From assembly GCA_002914845.1 (NCBI GenBank), contig JXTC01000226.1, forward strand, positions 116,809-180,808: a stretch of 64,000 nucleotides of DNA, written 5' to 3'. Source of the stretch: Trema orientale (taxonomy: Eukaryota; Streptophyta; Magnoliopsida; Rosales; Cannabaceae). A model generated the notes under the pieces. It did no database searches, was not told the origin of the DNA, and saw only the letters and a program-made list of their open reading frames with translations. Position numbers and translations under genes: made by a program. Shown in pieces: positions 1 to 12,530 of the stretch (within the stretch, counting starts at the first letter, position 1; every line of letters begins with the position of its first letter).

Positions 1-1095
1 ATTCATGCTTCTAATCCTCGTATTGCTGAATTTAAAAAATATTGCAAAGCCGAAGGGTTACCTCCAAGAAAATTTCAACTTGATATGCCTGTAAGGTGGA
101 ATTCCACCTATTTGATGTTAAAAAATGTAATGGCGTATAAAAATGCTATTACTGTGTTTTACAATTCAAAAATGGGTTCACTAAATTTAAAAGATGATGA
201 TTGGTTTATTTGTGAAAAATTTGTACAATTTTTAGAAGTTTTTTATGATGCTACTGTTGCTTTATCTGGTGTTTATTATCCTACTTCTCCAATTGTTTTA
301 CATCACATGTTTTTTTTTGTGTTAATGTTTTCTAAAGAAAAATATGATCCTATATTTGGACCTATGATAATTAAAATGCAAGAAGTTTATTTGAAATATT
401 GGTCCGAAATTCCTTTATTATTTTCCTTTGCTTTTATTTTAGATCCTAGAGCTAAATTAAATGGTCTTTCTACTATTATTGGTCACATTGGTGATGCCTT
501 AGAATTAGATTTTACACTCCAATATACTAATGCTCGTGATAAATTTTTTGAACTGTTTAGTATATATGAGGGTAAGTTTAGCAGTACGAGTATGAGTCAA
601 CAAGAAACCCCACAACAAACCGAAGACCGATCAAAGAAGAAGTCTATCTGGTCCCATATACATGGGCGTGGGCGTGGTTCATCATCATCAAGTTCAAGTC
701 AACAATTAGGTCCATTACCAACAACAACAAATTTGCCGCAATCCTCGGAGCTTAACCAATATCTTAAGCTAGATTCCGACATCGACTGTGAAGATGAAAA
801 CTTCTAAGTTTTGGAATGGTGGCAAAAGCGTCAAGGAAAATTTCTCGTGCTTTCACAATTAGCATGTGACATCTTAATTATTCCGGTGTCCACGGTTTCT
901 TCGGAGTCCGCTTTTAGCACCACTGGGAAGATATTAGACGATCGAAGAACTTCGTTGACTCCTGAAATGGTTGAGGTGCTAACATGTGTTAAAGATTGGG
1001 AGCAAGCGGCGAAACGAAATCAACATACTATTCACAATGAAGAATTGGCCGAAAACTTCAATAATTTGTACATGAACGACAATGATCAATTATGA
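1..1095 (+). pseudogene. hAT-family transposase, 3' part, broken by in-frame stop
   Basis: Frame 1 is open from the first base, so the gene starts upstream of the window. It reads PVRWNSTYLM near the left edge, typical of the RNase H-like core of plant hAT (zinc finger BED / RICESLEEPER-like) transposases, which cut and paste hAT elements. An in-frame TAA at 805-807 interrupts it. The same frame then resumes with LEWWQKRQGKF and the C-terminal hAT dimerisation signature (PVSTVSSESAFSTTGK, then DDRRTSLTPEMVEVL), ending at 1095. A low-complexity Ser/Gln-rich linker (about 660-760) precedes the stop. The BED finger and catalytic N-terminal half lie outside the window. With a stop before the dimerisation domain the product is probably inactive. 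Family assignment is firm; the exact subfamily is not. Confidence 0.85.
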
Positions 1096-1751
1096 TTAAT
1101 GAATAATGAATTAATGATGAATTTGTTATTTTTCAAATATTATTTACTTTGTTTTTTCATCAACTTAAGTTATGTGTTATTTTTTAAATTTTATCATAAA
1201 AGTTGTAAAATTATTTGTGATAAAAGCTTTATCACATATATATAATTTGTTTTTTTTATTATTCAAATTCATTAAAAAATTTATATTAAAACCTTTTAAA
1301 AAAAAAGGGCCAACATTAGGTAGACAAAATTTTATTAATAAAATTGAATTTGCTATTTTTCAAATTTAATTTATTTTTTTTTCATCAACTTATTACTTAA
1401 GTTATGTATTACTTTTTAATTTTTATTATAAAACTTGTAAGATTATTTGTGATAAAAGTTTTATCATATATTCACATATATAATTTTTTTTAATTATTAA
1501 AATTCATAAAAAAATTTATTTAAAAATTTTCAAAAAAAAGGCCAAAATGCGGGCCGGACGGGCCGGCCCGCTTGGCCCACTTTTGGGCGGGCCTAGGCCC
1601 GCCCTGCCTAGGCCTGCATAGGGGCCCGCCTTTGCCATAGGGCCGGGCTGGGCCTCCTCATCATGAATACGGGCCGGGTCGGGCCGGCCCGTCACTTGAA
1701 AATACCCGTTATGGGCGGACGGGGCCCGGCCCGCCCATTTTGACAGCTTTA
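1..1751 (+). mobile_element. hAT transposon, 3' portion with GC-rich subterminal region
   Basis: Downstream of the transposase, an AT-rich stretch holds two near-repeats of about 200 bp (1140-1330 and 1370-1540, sharing the words ACTTAAGTTATGT and GTGATAAAAG). A strikingly GC-rich block of GGGCC/GGCCC words follows (1546-1741). The block ends in CCGCCCATTTTGACAGCTTTA, whose reverse complement TAAAGCTGTCAAAATGGGC looks like an hAT terminus. It resembles the start of the second hAT element at 15572 (TAGTGGTGTCAAAATGG). Clustered subterminal repeats beside the terminal repeat are typical of hAT elements. The left end and one target-site copy are outside the window. Confidence 0.6.
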
Positions 1752-4700
1752 CTTGTGAACAATCAGCGTCAACAGTCCTGAATTATATTAGAGATAATTC
1801 CTAATAATAATTAATTCATAATAATAATTTTTTATTATTAAAATTATATACTTATATATTTTAGAATATTTTTTGTTATGTAAATTATTTGATTATCTGT
1901 AATTATTTTGTATTTTGAGCAATTACTTTATCTCTTAGAATATTTTTTTAAAAAGATCTTCTTCTATAATTTGTATAAATACTAATACAATTAATGGGAA
2001 TAATAAGCTAAATCATTATTTCTTTCCCTATTTCTAGAAATTATATGACTAATTTCTTATATCTAGTTTACCGTTCCTACCAGGCATTAAATCAGACCAC
2101 ATGACTCCCCTTCCAAAAAAAAAAAAATAAAAAAAAAATCAGACCACATGCAAAGCTTGCGTCGTTTGTGGAGAGAGAGAGTAGCGGAGACTTGTCAGTT
2201 GTCATCAATCTTATAATCTTCTTTATTAACGGATTACAACTCATTACACATTATGTATAAAACTCTAAATTTTATCACACATGCCAAAACAATATATAAT
2301 CCCATCGCTTCCGTGGACTACACATATATATACGTGTTACATATATGTAAGATATATGAGAGAAGATATACACGTATATAGGCTATAGCTATTATCTAGC
2401 TAGCTACGAGTAAACGCTACTAATTTCTCTTAAATAAACAAAATCATTGCAATTCTATTGGTTAAAATTGTTCAGTAGGTGATGTTACTTACTGTTACTC
2501 TGTTACTCACCAAAGGAGAAATTGACCTTTTTACCCATCCTTGTACTAAAGTATGAAAAAGAACTAAATTAATAATTTATCATTAGGTGAAACTTCGATT
2601 CCTAGTTAATTAAACTCTCTCACGCGTTGACTTTCATATAGCTGTCAGTATGACAGTATCACATAGGAAGTACTATCATCAATTACGTATGTACTTATAC
2701 GGGATGTTAACACTTTTCTTCAAAAAATTAGAATAATGAAATAAAAAAAATACGGTCGTTTTATTCCAATAACTAACGTAATGCATATATCATAAACGAT
2801 AATAATAAACAATCAATTAAATCATTGTATTTGATATATGCTCCTAAAAATGAAAAAATTGTGCACGGGATATAGTTGGCGTTTATGCAATTCCACAATT
2901 GAATCAGAAAAAAAAAAGGAATGATACTGAATCATAGTTGGTTGGTTGAATCAGGAAAAAGAAGATGCAATTCTACAATTCCTTTGGTTGAATCATGTAA
3001 TCAGAATTTGAATCATAGTTGCTATTAGGTTACATATTAGAATGCAATGGAGTAAGTATTATATATACTAAAATATCTTTATTTTAAAGTATAATTTATG
3101 CAAAAAAAAGCATTAATTAAAGTAATGCCTTTTAGAATTTTACTAAGAAATGGAAAAATGATTTATTAGGTGGATTGAAGGAAACATAATTCCTTAAAAT
3201 GAAGGAATTGGGTTTCCAAATCAATAAACATTCTTTGTTTAAATTTGTAACCAAACAAGGAATGTTCTTTTTATTAGAATAGCATTTTCATTAAACCAAA
3301 TATTTCAAAGTTCCGCTTGGAAAAGTGAGAAACTTTTTAAGTATTTTTAAATTACCCTTCACAAAAATTAGCTCGTGTAATTAATACAAGAATTGATCTC
3401 CGCAAAGAGGCATTCAACGTAAATTCTTTCAGATATGAATATCAGACGGTTTAGACCAATAAAATTTTTATTTCTAACCGGTGAATCAAATTCTATAGAC
3501 ACATCCTTCAATAAATTTGAGTAGACCAAAAATACGAAAAGGGTTCAGCATTTTCCAGGGAAAAAAATACAATTTAAAAAAAAAAGAAGAAATACGTATA
3601 TATAAACAACATTTTAAATGTCGTTTTGTGATCCAAATATGAGAATAAAATCTTCAGAAGTTCCTGGCAAGCACTTTTGGTGTATATGTAAAGGCATGTA
3701 TATAGTTAAGCGAATGAGGAAGCTGCAAGAGACCAAGAAAAACCAAGATGGCCCCTGCTAAAGTTTCATGACGACTCTGTGCCTCACATTCTCTTTCTCC
3801 ATAAGCATAAAAGTAGCTACAAATAAAAGCTTTTGGAATAAAGAAAGGGATAGAACATGTTAAAGAAGGCTTCAATATTGATGCCTTACCCACTTTCTTT
3901 TTAGGAGTACTACTCCTTAGAAAATCCTATTCACAAATTGAAAAGCAAAACATAAGCTTGACTGGTCTTATGTCTTCCACCGTTCATCTACTTCTATAGG
4001 ACTAGTGTACGTACGTAGTAGAAAATTTCTGTTTTAGAGTAGTACTACAAATATTACTTTATTGCTACCTAGTGCCTAATGTGGTTGTTGTTGAATGATT
4101 GTATACAAAAGACTCTTATTAGATTCTGTTACATTTTGTATAAAATATGACTACTTAATTTGATATAATGTCACATTCAAATCATACATTATGATCAATA
4201 GGCAACCCCTATATAAATGAACTGTCAATATCTCGAGCTAAGCTAGCTAGCTATTGTTACATTTAGTTTTCTCACTACACATGTAGCTAGGTACTTACGT
4301 ACATATTATCCGGACTTAATATCTTGAGCCAAGTTGCTGAGCCTAACTGAATCATCCGTACTTATTATATATATATATAATCAGCTAGTGCTTCGAAAAA
4401 TTCTTAATTAAATAACCTCTATGTTGGTTAATTTTTGGGAGCGAACGTGGATTTCTTCTTAANACTCGAATGCTTAAGTTTAAATCCACCAACGTACTGA
4501 TCAATCATGATATATATGTTGAGTTGGCTAATCTGCATTTTTCAGTACGCTTATAATATGTGTGCCTTATGTATATATATATATACACATATATATTTAA
4601 AACAGTACCCTTATAATTTTTCTTTTTGAAGAAGAGTACCCTTATAATTAGTTGTTGATGATTATCACCAGCCCATTTGTGATGGGACCCAATTACCCAA

Positions 4701-7700
4701 ACATACATTAAGTGGAATCGGTCCAAGGAATTAACTAATATGTATGTATGTATGTGTGTGTATATATATATATGTAGGGACACATACTATGTGCTAAATG
4801 TTTTTAATACGTTAAACTATGTGCCCATGCGTCTTATTAAAATGTCTAGTGGGACATAATTGAAATTCGAATAATCTAACGCAGAAGCTGAAGTATCGGC
4901 CAGATTCTGTATAACTGCAGTTTTTGCTTCTAAATTAAGTGTTAGAGAAACATTTTAATCACGGAACTGTGCTGTATTTTTGTCTCGGATTGCTAAACCG
5001 CTATGATCAGAATCTCTATATACATACATTGGACAAACTAAAGAAGAGCTCAATTAGCTGTATCAACTTTAATTTCGATCGACTCACTGTATATATAACA
5101 ACCAGCTTACCCTAAATGTTGCTTAATAATTATTATTAATACAAACACGTTTCATATCTTAGTCTAATTTGTGTTTCAAATACTGATTGAGACAAAAGTT
5201 TTGCTATCCCAATTTTTCTTTTGTCCAATTTCCGTGTCTCAAATCTAACATTGGATTATCAATATATAATGGTCAGATAAGAATTGAGACATTAAAGTAA
5301 GACAGAAAATTTGGATTTATAATTTGAAACCTCAAACTATTTTTTTTAATTATATTATAAAAATTGAACCTTCAGACTGATTTAATTAATTGCAAGTAAT
5401 GCACGAATTTTTTAACGTATTAATGTTTTTGGACACGTACCTTTTTTCAAGCCAGTAGTAAGGCTCCGAACGAAATAGTACGTGATACTATGTGCTAAAA
5501 AGTATTAATTCTACTTTTTATTTTTTTAAACAAAGTTTGGAAAGATGCTTTTAGAATAATTTCCCTTAGGTGACATAACATAGAAGAGTAGTAAGTAAAT
5601 TAATGATTCAATGTCCGAATACGGTCGAAGAAACTAGAAAGAATTCCTGTTCATATGGCTAAGTCTACGGGACCCCTTGTCGTCATGTGCATGTGTTTGT
5701 TGGTTGCATGAGATTTTATTCAAGATTTTTCATGTTACGAAATATGAGTTTGTTTTCTGATATACCAATACGTGTAATTATATATTTCTAGTTAACCTTT
5801 ATTGACCTTTGTTTTTCTTTTATATAGATTAATATATATCTATATGAATATTCTCAATTTTAGAAGTAAGGAGGAAGCTACAGGTGATTCTTTTGCTGTG
5901 ATCTCAGCATATTGCAAAAGATATGTAAAATCAACCTTAAAGGCAATGAGAATATATTTGTAGGAAAAGATTTATATTCTTGTAGGATTAATATTAAAGA
6001 TTACAACAAGCCATAAGGCAGCTTTTTATATGCAATAGGTGTGTCATTTTCATTTTGAAATTTCAAGTAACTTCTTAAGAATGATTTACTAATTAGCTAG
6101 TTGTAGAAAACTAGTATTTAGTCATGTATATATGTATCTCATCATCCTCAAGACCGAGTCATCTTATATATATATAAACTTATAAATAACAATATGTGAC
6201 GAGGATACTGTATATATTCCTCAAAATGCATATGGACATCAACACTTACATAACGGTTGGAGAATGAGATTGCGTATTGCATACTCCAACTAATATATAT
6301 AAATTAGTACTTAACTTAGGTGCTTAAAAGTCTAACATATACGAAAATATATTACTTCTCCACCAACTTTGGATGTGAATTTTATGTCTACTTAGTCACG
6401 ACTTTTCTATCTTTGGTTCTGTATATGAGAAACATAAAATACGGACAAAACTACGGACAAGACTAACATGTCTGTGCAATCAAAATTTAATAAATGTAAT
6501 TTCACAATAGGATACACTTAGAGCTCAAAATTATCTACGGTCTAAATCAAATCTATCTATCTACAGCAAATCTCGTAGCTCAAATCAAATATTAGGTTAG
6601 AATAACTTATTATGCTAACTTTTAAGAAGTTAGTATATATTTTCTGTTTTGCTGTGAGATTAATGACTCATCCTATACGATCTGAACAGTTCTCAGATTT
6701 TTTTTTTTTTTTTTAAAATTCAGACACAGTTATCAGTGCTTATATATATTGTAAATGAATCGATCTTTGTCGACCTTCTGAGTGGCATCTCTATTATTTG
6801 TTTTTCTTACAAGTCACAGAAATTTATAGTACGTCTCTCAATTCAAGGTGAAACCTAAAGTTGGGATCCATACTGTACGGCATATGTCTAGGAGACTAAC
6901 AGGTTATAAATTAGAAACCAACTTTGGGGATTGGGTTTGGCAGGTGTTATATTGAGATGGGGTATTGAGTTTGACTAAGTCCACTCAAGGTGAAGGTCTG
7001 CTTAATCTTTCAGTACAATTTTCCACACAATGATTAAGTACACGAAAATATTTTATATCATAATTCGACATTATGGTAATTAATTAGCAAAATTATGATC
7101 AAGTATAACAAACGGAATTCATGTGACTCCAAAGAGTGACTAGTAGTTGAAAACTCTGGACAATTATATTATGTCCTAGAAAAACAAGAAAGTTTTGTAT
7201 TAATATGAAAAGACACTGAGAGGACCGGATTAGAAGTTTAGAACCATCCAAATATTGGGTGATTAAAGTTGATAATTAGTAACAATTGAACAAAGACATA
7301 GGCAAAGAAAATTAAAAAAGAGTATACCAACTAAAGCAAACGGCACCCCAATTTTATGACAAGCTGTCCCCAAGTTTTAAATTGATCATGATAGACCAAG
7401 AAACATGAATTTAAAATTACTTGGCAGCATAGGAAACTAAACGGTTTTTGGCATGTGCATCTTCACTTCTTTTATTTTTCCCAGTACAATTATTATCTTG
7501 AATTTAACATGATTTAATTTTCTTATCCAATCAACTTTTGACAAGTGCTTTTTCTTTTGGCGGTAACTTTGACTACTGCTTACAAGGTTATAGAGTAATT
7601 TTGCGTGCATTCATATCCATACCATGTAAACACATATATTTATATATAAATATAAATCAAATTTGATTCAATCCAATATTGTAGTAGTTGTTGAATTTTA

Positions 7701-8316
7701 AAGATAATGATCTTGAGTTAACAATGGGCAATCTATACTATCACATTTGAGGTGGAATATATAAATAACTATATATATATATTTTCAGTTTTCTCAGATG
7801 GTAAATCAGTAGTAAGTAGATCATACGGTTAGCGTAGATACGTATGAAATTTATATATTGCAAGGAGCTAGCTATGCTAGCTAGATCATGAGGAAAGTGT
7901 TGTTGTAATTATTTTTTGGAAAAAGTAAGTGAAAAATTGAAGATAAGGAAAGGACTTTCATAACCACCATCACCATTTTAATTTAAGAAGAATTGCACAA
8001 ATACCCAGATCACTCACACCCCTCATCATGATCATCATGTACAATTCTCCAAACTCCAAAACCCCACCATTTTTCTCAAAAGACCCAAAAAAAAAAAGGA
8101 AAAAAAAAACTAAATACATAATTACCAAAAGGAAGAGACTAAATTTTTTTTAAAAAGAAAAACCTCACTCGATCCATTCAATTTCACTACACTTTCCTCA
8201 CTCCACCATGCTTTTTTCACTCTTTACACCCCAAGAAGAAGAAGAAAGTAAAATATTTAAGAAGAAAGAGAGAGCTAATTAACATTAATTAATTAATTAA
8301 CAACTAATTAATTAAT
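1752..8316. other. Intergenic, AT-rich, no gene recognised
   Basis: No reading frame of convincing length or family was found. The stretch has poly-A/poly-T runs, TATA microsatellites (about 4366-4380, 4575-4600, 4750-4773) and short self-similar pieces around 2870-3010 (GAATCATAGTTG repeated). One unresolved base (n) sits at 4463. 7900-8316 is the downstream flank of the minus-strand DUF761 gene and probably contains its 3' UTR. Confidence 0.5.
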
Positions 8317-9060
8317 TTAAGCACTTCTCTCCAACATTTCCTTGAATCTCCTAGCCGACTCTTGCTTCTCCAAAATGAACTTAGCATGGCAATTGGCAAT
8401 GAACAAATCGGCCAGCTTGTCAATGTCATCATGATTTGCGGCATCCCCAGCCGTCTGATCAAGATCATGATGATCCCCTGCGTCGCACCCACCTGACTTA
8501 CCGTGCACCTTCTTCTCCTCAAGCCATTGCAAGTACCCAGAGAGCTGCGTGTCGATGATATTATCATGATCCTGATCATGATCACAACGCTGCTGCCCCG
8601 TCGGTATCACAGAGTTCCACGTAGAGTCGTGGTAGAACTGGGCCCCACTCGCCGTCGCCGGAGGCAAGCCATCGTAAACCGGCGCCGGAACGGGAAGCAC
8701 GTGCGAATATTTGGAGGAGCAGAAGTTGTAGTGGAGCCTGAAAGAGCCGAAGAAGATGCTCTTAGTGGCTTTGTTCTTATTCTTGTTCTTGTTCTTGGTT
8801 AAGGGGTGGATAATCAGGTGCATCGTTTGGGTTTCTCTTATGGTGTGGACTACAATGGAGATGGTCTTTGATTTGGCGGCGGACAGGGCCCGGAGAAAGC
8901 GGCGCACGTGGCAAGAGACCAGAGTGTGGATAAGGGTCTTGAGCTTCATAATGGATGAGGTTGATGATGAGGATGAAGATGAAGAAGAGGGTGAGTGTTT
9001 GAGTGACAAGAGTCGAAGAAGGTGGAGGGGTTTTGGATTTTTAGATGGATCTCCAACCAT
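8317..9060 (-). CDS. DUF761 (cotton fibre-expressed) domain protein
   Basis: This is a single-exon frame of 247 aa. Its last 36 residues (IDKLADLFIANCHAKF then ILEKQESARRFKEMLERSA) match the C-terminal DUF761/Cotton_fibre signature, and the stop follows directly, as is usual in the family. The N-terminal part KLKTLIHTLVSCHVRRFLRALS is the hydrophobic/basic start seen in many members. That start is preceded by a 37-residue Ser-rich extension, so an alternative start is Met38 (codon at 8949). A KNKNKNKNK run and a His/Asp-rich stretch are low complexity. Function is unknown. Family members are small, plant-specific and often stress- or elicitor-induced (established knowledge). No intron is apparent. 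Confidence 0.85.
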   Translation of the reverse strand: MVGDPSKNPKPLHLLRLLSLKHSPSSSSSSSSSTSSIMKLKTLIHTLVSCHVRRFLRALSAAKSKTISIVVHTIRETQTMHLIIHPLTKNKNKNKNKATKSIFFGSFRLHYNFCSSKYSHVLPVPAPVYDGLPPATASGAQFYHDSTWNSVIPTGQQRCDHDQDHDNIIDTQLSGYLQWLEEKKVHGKSGGCDAGDHHDLDQTAGDAANHDDIDKLADLFIANCHAKFILEKQESARRFKEMLERSA

Positions 9061-9154
9061 TTTGTATGTACATTATTTTTTTTTTTTTTTGGGTTGGGGA
9101 CGGGGGGTGAGGTTCTATGGTGGGATTTAGGGACTTTATTGAAATGGATATTGG

Positions 9155-9164
9155 AGATATATAA
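9155..9164 (-). promoter_or_regulatory. Possible TATA box of the DUF761 gene
   Basis: On the minus strand the sequence reads CCTTTATATATC about 100 bp upstream of the ATG at 9060, a plausible TATA distance with a 5' leader of about 65-70 nt. It rests on sequence alone; AT-rich words are common here. Confidence 0.3.
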
Positions 9165-9169
9165 AGGAT

Positions 9170-12100
9170 TTTGATTACCTATTTGCCCCTTGACTTTTGG
9201 TTTTTTTAAAGTCATGCCATTGCTTGCTTTTGCTAATTTGGGGGATTGTAAAATACTAAAATTTCTTTTAACCCTTTTTCGGATTTGCTATGGATGGAGG
9301 ATTAAACTTTGCCGGCTGGAATTTTGAAGCTTGTCATACTCTATCATGACTGAAATCTCACATGTCCAAGACTAATTTTATGTATATCATCAAATTCGGT
9401 CTTAACTGGTATATTTTATGACCTATGGACTATATATGGTCCTGAAAATTAATAGGAGTGTGATAGAATCATAAAAATAATTGGGTACTTACAAATTACA
9501 TATGATAATGGTATGCTTAGTTGGAAAGAAATTGAGACACTAAAATAGGTAAAGAAAATTTAAATCCGCTCTCTCAAAAGTTTATATATGAACTTGTATC
9601 ATCTTATCCTCTATTGAATTTTGTTGTTTCTTTTTATTCAATATTATGTATTTGAATCACATCATCTTAGAATATTTAAAAAAAAAAACAATCATGGAGT
9701 CTTAAAAATAACAAGATATATATATATATATATAGCTCTAAATCAATACCATGTGGCATGAATACAGATTAGATGAAACATACATCAATACATTTGCTGG
9801 ATAAAAACCATGAATATCAAAATTGGACAGAAAATTTGAATTCATACTCTTAAAAAAGTTTTGTATATTAAATTTTGGTTATATTGTATTTAATTTTAGT
9901 GATGAATTTCATTTCGGACCTAACACATTTAAGTCACACGTCTTAAACTTGTAACTGTAAACAATAATCCTTTTTCATGAAATGTAGATAATAAGTTGTA
10001 ACTTGTAAACACAATAATAAGATATGTGAGAAAGACATGCCATGAAGACAGAAGATGATATAAGGTCTTATAGGACAACATCAGCAGGTGGTATGAGTAT
10101 CTTATAAATAAGTATAAAGAAAATAGTTAAATGTACTCTCTTTCTTATTCTCTTTTATACTCTCTAGTCTCACTATTTAACATGTGGATTTTATTATCTA
10201 GTTTAATATTTTAATAATACAACAAACTATAGTTGAATTTACGTATCAAACAGTAAAATTAAGAGATTGTAAAAAAGAATGTTAGTAGCATTCTTCAAGT
10301 ATAAAATAGTGCACAAGACTGAAATTGTTTCAAAATGATGGCAGTACTGTAATTAACAGACAAAGTCATGGGTAGTCATGGAATAGTTTAGTAATGACGT
10401 CTCCTGCTGGCGCCAGGATCCCAAGACAATGTAATTATGTGTATTTTAATAGTGATAATCAACTGGAGAACGGCGACTTAGGCATAAAGTTCGCTGAAAT
10501 TACGAGCTCAAGAAAAATGATAATGTAAAAGTTGCTAATCTTGCAAGTCTCCGGACTCCTGTCCTGATTAGCATTCAATGCCATTTTATTAAATTTAAAT
10601 TTTTGTTTGTTTTAAATTTCTGGGTCTCTTCCAAAAATTGTCTTCTTGTTTTGATTTGTATATTCTTGTATTTAGCATAAAATATTTGTGTATTATTGAA
10701 AGTAGTAAGATCCTAGAGAACTCAAATAAGATCTCCAGCCAACTCGATGGAAAAAAAAAATAATAATGCAAATTTGTCATTTTTTAACCATAATTTAATT
10801 TTCTCTATTTATCTTCCCACTTTTTTTGGGTTTTTTTTTTTTTTTGTCATGTTCCATCTGCAATTTTTAGCCTCAATCTCGTGTAAGTAAAGTTAGTAAA
10901 GAAAGTCACTAACTTGATTAAAACCATATAAGACTTGTAGAGTTGATAAGAAGCATGGACCCTTTGAAAATATGATATGTCAATGGATATTTTGAAACCG
11001 GGATAGACTCAAATTGGAGCTAAAGTTATCCTCCATACAATTTGTTTTCACAAAAAGGACATTAACCAATACATTTTGGATTTTCATGTAGAGTATGGAC
11101 ACATGAGACATTGACTATAGTGACTGAAGGCAAAAGAAAACAATAGAAACAAATAAATAAAAACATTGGTATTAAATTTATTTGGCGTTTGTTGTAGACT
11201 TTGGGTATGAACATTGACTATGTTTAAAGACAAGCCAAAAAGGAAAAAAATTTAATTATTGTAGGCAATAAAGAGAGAAAAGAAATATATATTGATATAT
11301 GTTGAATGACTTGAGCAAAGTGATAGATAGATATGTAATGTCATTTTTCTGTTTTACTAGATTTAATTATTTCTTAGTAAACTATTTCTATAATGACATC
11401 CAATGGTCAGATTTTAATGCACACTATCTTAATAGGGTTCACTTTCCAGGTTATTGTATTGATATAAGACATTATAACTTGTTGTTCTTAAACTGTATTA
11501 ATCAACAACATTTCTGACTTTTTGCCTAACTGGCCATGAAAGAGATAAATATTTTTTTTTTCCCTCTAGTTTCACGGAAACTGCTGAAGTTGGACTTTGG
11601 TCTTATTTTTGGATAACTTACGACACAAAGATATTTATGAAACCATTATTTAATTCATGCTCAATCCTATAGTATGTAGCAACCTTTCGGATTCGCTCAA
11701 CTTTCCTAGTTAGAGGTTTTTTTCCTCTTTATATATATTTTTTTTGAGTTGATAAGGAACTTTTCTTTGTTAGAGTTAGTTTTGTATGCTTGGCTTGATT
11801 TTGTTGGTCCGTGTTAATATGGTTTGGTTCAGCCTTGCAGCATTTGTATTCCATTAGCCCCACAAGCATTATTTTATTTTATTAGCAGGTAAAAAGTAAC
11901 GTGCCAAACTTCTTATCAAGTTAACTTTCGAAAATTTCCCCACTTTTCTCGTTTATAATATTATATTTTTCTAGATTTTGGTTACATATATAGTTAGAAA
12001 CGATATCCACATTCATAAAAGACAGAATCCTTCAACAGTGATTGCAGGCCAAGCTATAGTTTGATCAATTTGATTATGTTCCGTTCCATATATATAAGCA

Positions 12101-12189
12101 GGTTCCAACTGAATTTACCACAGGGTTTCTTATTTATTTGAACAAAAATACCTTTTAGTATAAACAAAAAGGATAATGGGAAGGGGAAA
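9170..12189. other. Intergenic, no gene recognised
   Basis: AT-rich DNA with homopolymer runs and a TATA microsatellite near 9717-9735. No coding frame with a recognisable family, and no clear terminal repeats. A short frame at 11299-11517 has no codon bias or domain and is regarded as chance. Confidence 0.45.
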
Positions 12190-12530
12190 TTAGAAAATAT
12201 ACGGTATTTCTGAAAAAAAATTTGAAAAAATACGGTGCTTTTGTATTTTTCACGGTGCTGTACGGTTTTTATTAGAAAAATACCGTTTTTTAGAAAATAT
12301 TTATAAAAATACTATTTTTTAAAATAGTAACTAATTTCTAGTAACCAGTTTCTAGTAATCGAAGATATTTATAACTGGTAACCAGTTTTCAAAAATCGGT
12401 AACCAGTAATTATTTTAAAAATAGTAATTTTCTAAATATTTTTTAAAAAGTGATATTTCCCTAGTTAAATCCGTACAAAAATTAGAAAAAACCCTAATTT
12501 CTGTATTTTTGTAATTCTTTTCAGTTTTTG
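12190..12530. repeat. Foldback element with long inverted arms
   Basis: The left arm (about 12200-12350: GCTGTACGG, ACCGTTTTTTAGAAAATATT, AAAATAGTAACTA) is complementary, with mismatches, to the right arm (about 12385-12530: TTAAAAATAGTAATTTTCTA, AGTGATATTTCCCTAG, AATCCGTAC). The short loop has repeated AACTGGTAACCAGTT words. It has no coding capacity. It resembles the foldback at 19016-19511 in arm content. Confidence 0.5.

Noticed and set aside
8304-9215. Several open frames on both strands overlapping the DUF761 gene
   Set aside because: They are out-of-frame shadows of the minus-strand gene at 8317-9060, created by its repetitive Ser, Asp/His and Asn/Lys codons.
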